Below are positions 1 to 5,535 of a stretch of 5,535 bases of DNA, in pieces (position 1 is the first letter of the stretch; every line of letters starts with the position of its first letter). Source of the stretch: Patescibacteria group bacterium (GTDB lineage: Bacteria; Patescibacteriota; Patescibacteriia; Patescibacteriales; GWC2-42-12); the NCBI GenBank assembly GCA_018813805.1, contig JAHJAP010000088.1:1-5535 (forward strand). Reading direction: 5' to 3'. The position numbers were made by a program, and so were the translations under genes. The notes below the pieces were generated by a model. The model saw nothing but the letters and a program-made list of their open reading frames with translations. It did not search any database and had not been told where the DNA came from.

Positions 1-6
1 CCGCAC

Positions 7-42
7 ATACAGAAATCTACTAATATCAGTAGATTTTTGTAT
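7..42 (+). terminator. Hairpin with T-rich 3' side, probable terminator of an upstream gene outside the window
   Basis: AAATCTACT (13-21) and AGTAGATTT (28-36) form a perfect 9-bp stem around a 6-base loop. Pairing can extend outward to positions 7 and 42 with one G-T wobble (12/37). The 3' arm runs into TTTTTGTATTT, as expected for an intrinsic terminator reading left to right. The 5' side has no T-run on the opposite strand, so a bidirectional role is less likely. The terminated gene would lie to the left of the window and cannot be seen. The stem is AT-rich, so termination strength is uncertain. Confidence 0.5.
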
Positions 43-67
43 TTATGAATAAAAAACTTGTTATATT

Positions 68-83
68 ATGTCATTTATGACAT
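68..83. promoter_or_regulatory. Perfect 7-bp inverted repeat, candidate operator of the downstream winged-helix gene
   Basis: ATGTCAT (68-74) and ATGACAT (77-83) are perfect inverted repeats separated by TT, centred about 42 bases before the ATG at 118. The spacing and size resemble a binding site for a dimeric helix-turn-helix protein. A -10-like GATAAT (106-111) lies downstream, and the palindrome sits at or just before where its -35 region would be, although no good -35 is visible. If GATAAT is used, transcription would start almost at the ATG, giving a leaderless message. The regulatory role is inference from position and symmetry only. Confidence 0.3.
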
Positions 84-117
84 GATTAATGTATAAAAAT
101 GATATGATAATATTAGC

Positions 118-406
118 ATGAAAAATAGGGCATTAAATAAAAGACAGGGAGAGGTTTTAAAAATTTTAGAAAAAAAGAGGCGTTTTTGGTATTTTTGAAA
201 TATTAATTGACTTGAGATTAATTTATAAAGACGTTTCAAAAATTACTATTAACAGAGATCTAAAAAAGTTGATTAGCCTTAGTTTCGTTGTAACTAAAGG
301 CAAGGCTCGGGTTATAATTTATGAATTATCAGCTCATTATAATTTAATTCGATTAATTGATGTTAAAGAATATTTTAAGCTAAACTCTCCTAAGTTAAAA
401 AAATAA
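118..406 (+). pseudogene. Winged-helix DNA-binding protein gene with a one-base frameshift
   Basis: The ATG at 118 opens a frame reading MKNRALNKRQGEVLKILEKK, typical of the first helix of a winged-helix domain, but it stops at TGA 196-198. From about position 170 the next frame continues the same protein: an EI-type helix, then VSKITINRDLKKLISLSF (recognition helix), a KGKARVIIYELS wing and a tail ending YFKLNSPKLKK at TAA 404-406. Removing one A from the 7-A run at 170-176 would join the two parts into one protein of about 95 residues. The gene is therefore a pseudogene, a sequencing or assembly error at a homopolymer, or a slippage-expressed gene. A shorter protein could start at TTG 212, but it would lack the first helix. 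The tail pattern (YNLIRLIDVKEYF) reminds me of the DNA-binding segment attached to Fic-family proteins in CPR genomes, so it may also be a truncated piece of such a gene. No Shine-Dalgarno sequence precedes the ATG. Confidence 0.6.
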
Positions 407-450
407 TTAGTCAGAGTAATTATTTGTAGCTAAATTAAAATACTAGTAAA

Positions 451-490
451 AAGGCGTAGAAAGAATTTTTGGTTTTTTCTTTCACGCCTT
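451..490 (-). terminator. Intrinsic terminator of the minus-strand zinc-ribbon gene
   Basis: AAGGCGT (451-457) pairs with ACGCCTT (484-490), and GAAAGAA (459-465) pairs with TTCTTTC (477-483). This gives a 14-bp stem with a single bulged A at 458 and an 11-base loop. Read on the minus strand, the stem begins 6 bases after the stop codon of the gene at 497-682 and is followed by TTTTTACTAGTATTTTAA, a proper T-tract. On the plus strand the stem is followed by ATAGCC, so termination of the plus-strand gene ending at 406 is less favoured, although the hairpin could still help. The stem ends within a tandem 8-base repeat, GCCTTATA twice at 486-501. Confidence 0.8.
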
Positions 491-496
491 ATAGCC

Positions 497-682
497 TTAT
501 AAGTATTTTAACTTGGAGATGTTTTTTTTCTCCGTTTTGGTGGGAAGTTTAAATATTCCACCAAATCCGCATCCACATTTACATGTCTGCGAATTGAGTT
601 TTTCAATCTTTAAGTAAAGTTCTTTGCCGCATTTAGGGTCTCGGCAAACTCCCTTTAAAAGAATTTGGCCTGTTATCATCAT
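497..682 (-). CDS. Small zinc-ribbon-like protein of unknown function (61 aa)
   Basis: The protein is 61 residues with five cysteines: C13-x4-C18 near the N-terminus and C34-x-C36-x-C38 after a 15-residue gap. This layout suggests a metal-binding ribbon or knuckle that holds zinc, but it matches no family I can name. There is no signal peptide or membrane segment, and the C-terminal 15 residues are lysine-rich. I believe it is a real gene because it has complete transcription and translation signals. A near-consensus promoter lies at 715-743. An AAGGAGG ribosome binding site (689-695, minus strand) sits 6 bases before the ATG at 682-680. An intrinsic terminator follows the stop. A second ATG directly follows the first, so the exact start is ambiguous by one codon. 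It is transcribed alone, divergently from dnaG. It could bind nucleic acid like other small zinc ribbons, but the sequence does not prove this. Confidence 0.75.
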   Translation of the reverse strand: MMITGQILLKGVCRDPKCGKELYLKIEKLNSQTCKCGCGFGGIFKLPTKTEKKNISKLKYL

Positions 683-714
683 TTTTTTCCTCCTTGAAAA
701 TTTTTACTATTTAG

Positions 715-743
715 ATAATAACACAAAGCTGTTAAAGTGTCAA
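715..743 (-). promoter_or_regulatory. Near-consensus sigma-70 promoter of the zinc-ribbon gene
   Basis: On the minus strand, TTGACA (743-738) is a perfect -35 box and TATTAT (720-715) is a 5-of-6 -10 box, separated by exactly 17 bases. Transcription would begin near position 708, giving a leader of about 25 bases that contains the AAGGAGG site before the ATG at 682. This is the clearest promoter in the window. It would be recognised by the housekeeping sigma factor encoded nearby. Confidence 0.8.
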
Positions 744-777
744 GTTTTTTTAAAATAATATATAAAAACAGTATTAA

Positions 778-938
778 GGGTCTGTCGCCGAATACCATAT
801 TCGGTATAAAATTCCAAATTTTTGTAAATTTTGTCAAAAACTTTTTCGCTAATATAACCATATTCCCTCAAAACTTTTTAAAAAAATTTCCTAAAAATTT
901 GAAATTTTCTACTCGAAAGAGTATTCGGCGACAGACCC
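778..938. repeat. 161-bp fold-back (MITE-like) element with perfect 18-bp terminal inverted repeats
   Basis: GGGTCTGTCGCCGAATAC (778-795) and its exact reverse complement (921-938) bound the element. The inner part is also symmetric about the same centre, position 858. For example, CAAATTTTT (815-823) matches AAAAATTTG (893-901), and 808-813 matches 903-908. By hand I count about 53 Watson-Crick pairs plus 4 wobbles out of 80 possible. Two smaller hairpins lie just inside the ends: CCGAATA-cca-TATTCGG (788-804), and TACTC-GAAA-GAGTA (910-923) with a GAAA tetraloop. I see no target-site duplication and no transposase. The GC-rich ends contrast with the very AT-rich interior. It looks like a small non-autonomous mobile or REP-like palindromic element. 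Alternatively it is a structured leader, since transcripts of dnaG starting upstream would carry it as a long hairpin ending 23 bases before the dnaG ATG. Confidence 0.75.
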
Positions 939-961
939 ATAAAATACATTATTTTTTTATT

Positions 962-2842
962 ATGCAAAATTTTTCAGAGGAAATTAAAAGTAAATTAGAT
1001 ATTGTTGAAATTATTCGCGAGTATATTCAGCTTAAAGCAGCTGGGATTAATTTTCGCGCTGTTTGTCCGTTTCATCATGAAAAAACTCCATCTTTTATAG
1101 TTAGTCCAGAAAAGCAAATTTGGCATTGTTTTGGTTGTGGCAAAGGCGGCGATATTTTTTCTTTTGTTATGGAAATGGAAAACATTAATTTTATTGAAGC
1201 TTTAAAAATATTAGCTTCTAAGGCAGGCGTGGTTTTAAAAAAAATTGATCCACAATTAACTTCACAACGAAATCGATTATTAGATATTGTAGAAATAACT
1301 AGCAAATATTTTCATAAAATTTTAATAAGCAGTGCTTTAGCTGAACAAGCTAGACAATATTTAAAAAATCGTGGCTTGACCGAAAAAACAATTAATAATT
1401 GGCAGATTGGTTATTCATTGGATAAATGGGATCATTTAATTATTTTTTTAAAAAATTATGGTTTTAATGAAAATGAAATATTTTTAGCAGGACTAAGTGT
1501 TAAAAAAGAACGTTCTTCTGGTTTTATTGATCGTTTTCGTAATAGAATTATGTTTCCTCTTTCTGATGTTAATGGAAGTATAGTAGGTTTTTCTTCTCGC
1601 ATTATGCCAGATAAAGAGGCAATAGAAAAATTTGGTAAATATATTAATACTCCACAAACAGCGCTTTATGATAAATCTAAAATTTTATTTGGTTTGGATA
1701 AAGCTAAGATAACTATTAAAAAAGAAGATGCTGCGATTTTAGTTGAAGGACAGATGGATGTTATTACAGCGCATCAGGCTGGTTTTACTAATGTTATAGC
1801 TACGTCTGGCACAGCTTTAACTATTGATCAAATAACCATGATTAAGCGCTATTCAACTAATTTATTGTTAGCATTTGATATGGACAAAGCAGGTGATTTA
1901 GCAACTGAGCGTGGTATAGCTCAGACAATGCAAACTGAAATAAATATTAAAATTATAGAAATTCCTCAAGGCAAAGACCCTGATGAATTTATTAAAACCC
2001 AACCAGATGAATGGCTTAATGTTGTTGCTAGAGCTAAGCCAGTGATGCAATATTATTTTGATAAAACTTTTATTAAATTAAATTTTGATCAATATAATGA
2101 TAAGCGCCAAGCAATTAAAATTTTATTACCTGTTATTGTTAAATTAGGAAGTAAAATTGAACAGGATTATTGGTTAAAACAATTAAGCCAAATTATTAAT
2201 ATTACAGAAGCGATTTTGCAAGAAGCTTTAGAGGAGTTAAGAAAAAAATTAAAAAACAGTACTTTAATTAACGTTGACAATCAGCTGGCAGACAATAATC
2301 AATTAATTAAACAAAACAGAGAAGAAATGTTATCAGAATTATTATTAGCATTAATTATTAAACAGCCAATGCAAATTGAGTATGTAGCTAATCGGGTTGG
2401 ACCAGATGAAATTGTTGGCGAAATTAATCAACTTATTTACAGAAGTCTAATAATTTATTATAATGAAATTATTAAAACCTTGACTGATCAGCAAGATGTT
2501 TTTTCAAGAGAAATAAATTGTCAAGATTTTGGAGATTGGCTTAATAAACAACAAGAACCAACTAACCAGCAACAGTTGGTTGTTTATTTGAACAAATTAG
2601 ATAGGCTTGCTATTTTAGCTGATAAAGATTTTTATAATTATAGTTTAGAACAGGCTAAAGCGGAAATTATTAATATTATTAATGTATTGAAAAAAAATTA
2701 TTTATCTAATCGTCTTAAAAATATAACTAAATTAATTTCTCAAATTGAAAAAGTTAATACTATTCATAATAAAGAAGAAGAATTAAAAAGCTTATTAGAA
2801 GAATTTCAAACTTTAGCAGAAGAAATTAAAGAGATAAATTAA
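962..2842 (+). CDS. dnaG: DNA primase DnaG
   Basis: This replicative primase makes the short RNA primers used by DNA polymerase at the fork. The 626-residue length is near the family norm of about 600. The N-terminal CHC2 zinc finger has ligands C35, H38, C56 and C59 ([11 protein letters not shown], then HCFGCG). The RNA polymerase basic region contains [10 protein letters not shown] at 191-200, followed by [20 protein letters not shown] at 227-246. The TOPRIM catalytic core shows VEGQMDVI (261-268, with E262), FDMD (D306, D308) and DPDEF (from D339). Q264 stands where Y is common. The C-terminal part (about 366-626) should bind the replicative helicase but is weakly conserved and lysine- and asparagine-rich. 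I chose ATG 962 because [20 protein letters not shown] matches the usual DnaG start. The frame stays open upstream through the fold-back element to GTG 737, but that extension is not DnaG-like. There is no Shine-Dalgarno sequence, as the 14 bases before the ATG are only A and T. No clear promoter is visible. The stop codon overlaps the rpoD start. Confidence 0.95.
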   Translation: MQNFSEEIKSKLDIVEIIREYIQLKAAGINFRAVCPFHHEKTPSFIVSPEKQIWHCFGCGKGGDIFSFVMEMENINFIEALKILASKAGVVLKKIDPQLTSQRNRLLDIVEITSKYFHKILISSALAEQARQYLKNRGLTEKTINNWQIGYSLDKWDHLIIFLKNYGFNENEIFLAGLSVKKERSSGFIDRFRNRIMFPLSDVNGSIVGFSSRIMPDKEAIEKFGKYINTPQTALYDKSKILFGLDKAKITIKKEDAAILVEGQMDVITAHQAGFTNVIATSGTALTIDQITMIKRYSTNLLLAFDMDKAGDLATERGIAQTMQTEINIKIIEIPQGKDPDEFIKTQPDEWLNVVARAKPVMQYYFDKTFIKLNFDQYNDKRQAIKILLPVIVKLGSKIEQDYWLKQLSQIINITEAILQEALEELRKKLKNSTLINVDNQLADNNQLIKQNREEMLSELLLALIIKQPMQIEYVANRVGPDEIVGEINQLIYRSLIIYYNEIIKTLTDQQDVFSREINCQDFGDWLNKQQEPTNQQQLVVYLNKLDRLAILADKDFYNYSLEQAKAEIINIINVLKKNYLSNRLKNITKLISQIEKVNTIHNKEEELKSLLEEFQTLAEEIKEIN

Positions 2843-4149
2843 TGGTAAAAAAAATTAAAATAAAAAAAAATATTAACAAAAAAGCTACTATTAAAGCAGC
2901 TAGGATTAGATTTATCAAAACTGCTAAAAAAATAAAATTTAATAAGCTTAAATCAAAGAAAATAAAAGATGTTTATCAAAAAATTAAAATATTAAAAAAA
3001 AGCCAATCTTTAATTAAAAAAAAGCTAGAAGTAGCTAAAGAATTAAGAGTTATTATTAAACCAACCGAAGAGCAGATTAAAAAATTGGTAGTCAAGGGCC
3101 GTTCTAGGGGCTTTGTTACAGAAACAGAATTAATTCATTCCTTTCCTGAAGTTGAAGAATATATTTATGAATATGAACTTACATTGGAAGAATTGCAGAA
3201 AAATGGGATTCAGATAATTGAAGATACTGGCGGTTTTTTTGATTTACCTGTTGAGGGTAAAATTGATAAAAAGAGTTTGTTGCGTAGCATGAATGAGAAG
3301 AAAAAATTTGATATTTCTGAATTAAGTTCTGATTCTATTCAGATGTATCTACGAGAGATTGGTAAAGCGCCGCTTCTTTCAAGAGAAGAAGAGGTTGAGT
3401 TGGCTAAACGAAAAGAAAAAGGCGATAAACAAGCTGAACGAAAAATTGTTGAAGCTAATTTACGTTTAGTTGTTTCTATTGCTAAAAAATTTACTGGCTC
3501 TAAGGGGCTGAGTTTATTGGATTTAATTCAAGAGGGAAATATAGGATTATTTCGCGCTGTTGAAAAGTTTGAATATCGTAAGGGTTATAAATTTTCTACT
3601 TATGCCACATGGTGGATTAGGCAGGCGATTACTCGCGCTTTAGCTGACCAATCGCGTACTATCCGTATTCCAGTGCACATGGTAGAAACGATTAATAAAT
3701 TTCAACAAGCGCAGCGTCAGTTAATTCAAGATTTGGGACGCGAGTCTTTGCCTGAGGAAATTGCCGCTGAAATGGGAGAGGATATTAATAAAATTAGGCA
3801 TGTTATTAAAATATCACAAGAAACTATTTCTTTGGAAACTACTATTGGCGAAGATGAGGAAAATTCAACTTTGGAAGATTTTATTGAAGATGTAAAAAAC
3901 GTTACTCCAGATCGTTCAACCGCTTTACAGTTATTAAAAGATTATGTTCAGGAAATAATTTCTAATTTAACTCCTAGGGAGCAAAAAATATTGGAAATGC
4001 GTTTTGGTTTAATTGATGGAGTTGCTCACACGCTGGAAGAGGTTGGCCGTGAATTTGATGTTACTCGTGAACGTATTAGACAAATTGAAGCTAAAGCCTT
4101 AGAGCGTATTCAAAAACACGCAGGAATTAAAAAATTAAGAGATTATTAA
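2842..4149 (+). CDS. rpoD: RNA polymerase primary sigma factor RpoD (sigma-70)
   Basis: The housekeeping sigma factor directs RNA polymerase to -35/-10 promoters. The protein is 435 residues. Residues 1-62 are an unusual basic extension, with 23 Lys and 2 Arg but a single acidic residue in the first 60. Residues about 74-135 resemble region 1.1. Region 1.2 covers about 163-196 ([20 protein letters not shown]). Region 2 covers about 200-270, with [22 protein letters not shown] and the promoter-melting and -10 recognition segment [16 protein letters not shown] (251-266). Region 3 covers about 279-356 and region 4 about 369-425, with the -35-binding helix-turn-helix in [20 protein letters not shown] (397-416). 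The large non-conserved domain of the E. coli protein is absent, as in most short primary sigmas. The ATG shares its A with the dnaG stop (TAATG), which suggests translational coupling. A weak AAAGAGA lies upstream inside dnaG. No strong terminator follows, so the downstream tRNA may be cotranscribed. Confidence 0.96.
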   Translation: MVKKIKIKKNINKKATIKAARIRFIKTAKKIKFNKLKSKKIKDVYQKIKILKKSQSLIKKKLEVAKELRVIIKPTEEQIKKLVVKGRSRGFVTETELIHSFPEVEEYIYEYELTLEELQKNGIQIIEDTGGFFDLPVEGKIDKKSLLRSMNEKKKFDISELSSDSIQMYLREIGKAPLLSREEEVELAKRKEKGDKQAERKIVEANLRLVVSIAKKFTGSKGLSLLDLIQEGNIGLFRAVEKFEYRKGYKFSTYATWWIRQAITRALADQSRTIRIPVHMVETINKFQQAQRQLIQDLGRESLPEEIAAEMGEDINKIRHVIKISQETISLETTIGEDEENSTLEDFIEDVKNVTPDRSTALQLLKDYVQEIISNLTPREQKILEMRFGLIDGVAHTLEEVGREFDVTRERIRQIEAKALERIQKHAGIKKLRDY

Positions 4150-4244
4150 TGGCAGTGTTTATTGACATGAAGTAGCCTCGACAGTTGTCGGGACAGTTGG
4201 CTGGGAGTAAGGCATAAAAGATATTAAAATTATAATAAAATTAT
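4150..4244 (+). other. rpoD-tRNA intergenic region with a small hairpin and a 12-base tandem repeat
   Basis: CTCGACA (4177-4183) pairs with TGTCGGG (4186-4192), including one T-G wobble. In practice this is a 6-bp stem closed by an AGTT loop. It is not followed by a T-tract, so it is a weak terminator candidate for rpoD, or a processing or mRNA-stabilising hairpin. GACAGTTG occurs twice, at 4180-4187 and 4192-4199, as a 12-base tandem unit. A TTGACA at 4162-4167 looks like a -35 box, but no -10 lies at the right distance. The right half is AT-rich and leads to the TATAAT at 4231. Confidence 0.35.
4231..4236 (+). promoter_or_regulatory. Candidate -10 box of the tRNA-Asn gene
   Basis: A perfect TATAAT lies 8 bases before the first base of the tRNA, so transcription would start about 1-2 bases upstream of it. 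No recognisable -35 box is found 16-18 bases upstream (the region reads GTAAGGCA). The site is in very AT-rich sequence and could be chance. The tRNA may instead be cotranscribed with dnaG-rpoD and released by RNase P. Confidence 0.3.
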
Positions 4245-4316
4245 TCCCGGGTAGCGCAGCGGTAGCGCAGTTGGCTGTTAACCAATTGGTCGTCGGTTCG
4301 AATCCGACCCCGGGAG
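4245..4316 (+). tRNA. tRNA-Asn (anticodon GTT)
   Basis: All cloverleaf arms can be drawn. The acceptor stem is TCCCGGG (4245-4251) with CCCGGGA (4309-4315). The D stem is GCGC with GCGC. The anticodon stem is GTTGG (4270-4274) with CCAAT (4282-4286), with a G-T pair at its base. The loop is CTGTTAA with anticodon GTT at 4277-4279, which reads the Asn codons AAC and AAT. The variable loop is TGGTC, and the T stem GTCGG/CCGAC encloses TTCGAAT. The discriminator base is G4316, as usual for tRNA-Asn. The 3' CCA is not encoded (the next bases are CAT), so a CCA-adding enzyme is needed. No introns are seen. No T-rich terminator follows directly. Confidence 0.97.
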
Positions 4317-4332
4317 CATATTAGAACTCGTG

Positions 4333-4346
4333 ATGTAAATTTACAT
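4333..4346. repeat. Perfect 14-bp palindrome between tRNA-Asn and the gene remnant
   Basis: ATGTAAATTTACAT is its own reverse complement. It ends 5 bases before the ATG of the gene remnant at 4352 and begins 16 bases after the tRNA. It could be an old operator for that gene, or a hairpin at the tRNA 3' trailer, but no T-run follows, so it is a poor terminator. A short AT-only palindrome in an AT-rich genome may also be chance. Confidence 0.3.
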
Positions 4347-4351
4347 ACAAT

Positions 4352-4597
4352 ATGGAGATATTTAAAAAACTTAAAGAAATTAATTTTTCTATTGGTGAAT
4401 ATGTTGTTATCGGTAGTGGAATTTTAGCAGCTTAAGGACATTGCGTTATTGGAGGAGTATTTAATTAAAACTTTAAATATAAAACTTGTTTTTTAAAAAT
4501 TTGGGATGGTCAGCCGAATTATAAACACTGGCGACAGACCTTTATAGAATTTCATGCGCATAAAGGGGTAGGCAGTGCAATAGAACATGTTACATAG
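4352..4597 (+). pseudogene. Degraded protein-coding gene with two in-frame stop codons
   Basis: From ATG 4352 one frame reads MEIFKKLKEINFSIGEY and then VVIGSGILAA. It hits TAA (4433-4435), reads ten residues, hits TAA again (4466-4468), and continues for 42 more codons including KIWDGQPNYKHWRQTF and IEFHAHKGVGSAIEHVT to TAG 4595-4597. The last stretch has protein-like composition, rich in W, Y, H, G and Q, in an otherwise AT-dominated gap. That argues it was coding until recently. The first part resembles the start of nucleotidyltransferase-fold proteins, where a VVxGSGxLA segment precedes the active site, but the catalytic Asp residues are not present. Either the gene has lost material internally or two unrelated fragments are joined. 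I cannot name the family of the second part. No Shine-Dalgarno sequence is seen. It is probably non-functional, though a short 27-residue peptide could still be made. Confidence 0.5.
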
Positions 4598-4612
4598 ACT
4601 AATGTTATATAT

Positions 4613-5535
4613 TTAGCCCCACATAGCTTCTTTAACAAGTCGTAGTGTTTCTTGAGCATTTTTTTTAGCGATTTTAGCGCCTTGCTCTAATATAGATGGA
4701 ATATACAAAGGATCTTGCATTACTTCAACTTTTTTAGTTTGAAATTCAGTTAAAAAAGATTGAACAACGCGAGTCATAATTTTTTTAAATTGTCCCATTA
4801 CTAACTTGCCCTTCATGTGTTCTTCAATTAAGACATCAATTTCTTTTTGTTCTAAATTATTTTTGCATAAACTTTTAGTAATTAGAATGTGGCTTTCTAG
4901 TTTTTCAGTCATTATTCCTGCAAATGCAGTTTCAGCACTTTTAATTTTTTGCGCAACAGTTTCTACGTTGTCCGTAAGAAGAATGGCATTTTTAGGAGAA
5001 GTTTTACTCATTTTTCCTTCTCCTTTTAAAGAAAGAATATTTAATGTTTTTATCTGCAAAGGCTGAGGAATTGGAAAAATTTCTTTATATTGCTTATTAA
5101 ATCTTTTTGTAAGTTCTCGACTTACTTCAAGATGCGCGAGCTGGTCTTTTCCAACTGGCACTTTTTTAGTTCGTTGAAGTAATATGTCAGCTGCCATCAT
5201 TACTGGATAAAGCAAGAGAAGAGTGTTTGCTGTTTCTGGTTGGGCATTAGTTTTTAGTTTTTCTTTAAGAGTTGGAATTCTTAAAAGCTCTGCTACGCTG
5301 ATTAATCGAGATAAAAATATTGTTAAAATAGCTATTTCGTTTTCAATAGCAGATTGCGTAAAGATTTTTGTTTTGCTTGGATCAATTCCTAATGCTATAT
5401 AGTCAGCAACAACACTATTAATAATTTTTTTTACTGCCAATGGTTTTTTATCGGTTATGGCATGGAGGTCTGCGATAAAAATTAAAGCAGAATGATTTTT
5501 GTTTTGAAGATCAATAATGGGCTTAACAGCACCAA
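4613..5535 (-). CDS. trpS: Tryptophanyl-tRNA synthetase TrpS, 5' end beyond the window
   Basis: This class Ic synthetase joins tryptophan to tRNA-Trp using ATP. The frame is open to the window edge, so 306 residues are visible and the first 20-25 or so, including the HIGH-like signature, are missing. Numbering from the edge, the visible part starts GAVKPIIDLQNK and then IFIADLHAIT, the Rossmann-fold region with the DLHxxT motif. It continues with PVMMAADILLQR (about 110-121), VPVGKDQLAHLEVSREL (125-141) and the KMSKS loop as KMSKT (174-178, DNA 5014-5000). The DLHxxT, VGxDQ and KMSKT motifs favour TrpRS over TyrRS. The C-terminal helical domain binds the anticodon and ends EAMWG at TAA 4615-4613. 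A TTG at 5440-5438 is internal and not the start, since conserved sequence lies upstream of it. Full length would be about 330, normal for bacterial TrpRS. It converges on the gene remnant at 4352-4597, and no convincing terminator is seen after it. Confidence 0.93.
   Translation of the reverse strand, partial: GAVKPIIDLQNKNHSALIFIADLHAITDKKPLAVKKIINSVVADYIALGIDPSKTKIFTQSAIENEIAILTIFLSRLISVAELLRIPTLKEKLKTNAQPETANTLLLLYPVMMAADILLQRTKKVPVGKDQLAHLEVSRELTKRFNKQYKEIFPIPQPLQIKTLNILSLKGEGKMSKTSPKNAILLTDNVETVAQKIKSAETAFAGIMTEKLESHILITKSLCKNNLEQKEIDVLIEEHMKGKLVMGQFKKIMTRVVQSFLTEFQTKKVEVMQDPLYIPSILEQGAKIAKKNAQETLRLVKEAMWG

Noticed and set aside
118..240. TGA read as glycine (code 25) to rescue the first frame of the winged-helix gene
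   Set aside because: The frame then reaches TAA without giving the recognition helix, and dnaG, rpoD and trpS have no in-frame TGA. A one-base frameshift explains the data better.
679..861. 60-codon minus-strand open frame across the fold-back element
   Set aside because: It overlaps the promoter and leader of the zinc-ribbon gene, has no ribosome binding site, and reads through palindromic AT-rich DNA. It is a chance frame.
737..961. In-frame upstream extension of dnaG beginning at GTG 737
   Set aside because: It runs through the promoter of the divergent gene and through the fold-back element, and it adds 75 residues with no DnaG similarity. The family start matches ATG 962.
1075..1305. 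76-codon minus-strand open frame inside dnaG
   Set aside because: It is antisense to the conserved zinc-finger region of DnaG, with no sign of its own translation signals.
4162..4190. TTGACA at 4162 as the -35 box of the tRNA-Asn promoter
   Set aside because: The bases 16-18 positions downstream are GC-rich (TTGTCG) and do not form a -10 box. The TATAAT at 4231 is far too distant to pair with it.
4180..4203. Two GACAGTTG copies as the start of a repeat array or CRISPR
   Set aside because: There are only two copies with no spacers of constant length. It is a short tandem duplication at most.
4806..5066. 86-codon plus-strand open frame inside trpS
   Set aside because: It lies opposite the KMSKS region of TrpS. 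Its cysteine- and serine-rich sequence is typical of an antisense shadow.
5438..5440. TTG as the start of trpS
   Set aside because: Conserved TrpRS sequence (GAVKPIIDLQNK, IFIADLHAIT) continues in frame upstream to the window edge.

Overview
The window is very AT-rich with conventional bacterial housekeeping genes: a DnaG primase and a primary sigma factor (RpoD) in tandem, a tRNA-Asn, and a tryptophanyl-tRNA synthetase (TrpS) on the opposite strand. The AT bias, the short dnaG-rpoD pair without rpsU, the lysine-rich proteins, the small zinc-ribbon gene and the style of the degraded genes suggest a member of the Candidate Phyla Radiation (Patescibacteria). This assignment is an inference from sequence style, not from a database match. 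All five intact or near-intact genes end in TAA. dnaG, rpoD and trpS contain no in-frame TGA, so the standard bacterial code fits and the TGA=Gly code of some CPR lineages does not.

Layout. Positions 1-42 hold a hairpin that probably ends a gene lying outside the window. Positions 68-83 hold a perfect inverted repeat, upstream of a small winged-helix DNA-binding gene (118-406) that is broken by a one-base frameshift at a run of A. Positions 451-743 form a compact minus-strand unit for a 61-residue zinc-ribbon-like protein, with a near-consensus promoter, a strong ribosome binding site and an intrinsic terminator. Between that unit's promoter and dnaG lies a 161-bp fold-back element (778-938) with perfect 18-bp terminal inverted repeats. 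It is the most unusual structure in the window. dnaG (962-2842) and rpoD (2842-4149) follow and share one base at TAATG. A 95-bp intergenic stretch with a small GC-rich hairpin leads to tRNA-Asn (4245-4316). After a 14-bp palindrome comes the remnant of a protein gene with two internal stop codons (4352-4597). Convergent trpS (4613 to the window end) lacks its N-terminus.

How the genes work together. dnaG and rpoD are the core of the classical macromolecular synthesis operon and link initiation of replication (primers) to initiation of transcription (sigma factor). The 1-base overlap suggests translational coupling. tRNA-Asn and TrpS serve translation. The accessory material (fold-back element, frameshifted regulator, gene remnant) sits in the gaps between these conserved genes. 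I see no CRISPR array, no transposase gene and no defence or biosynthetic system here. The candidates for something undescribed are the fold-back element, the zinc-ribbon microprotein and the lysine-rich N-terminal extension of the sigma factor.
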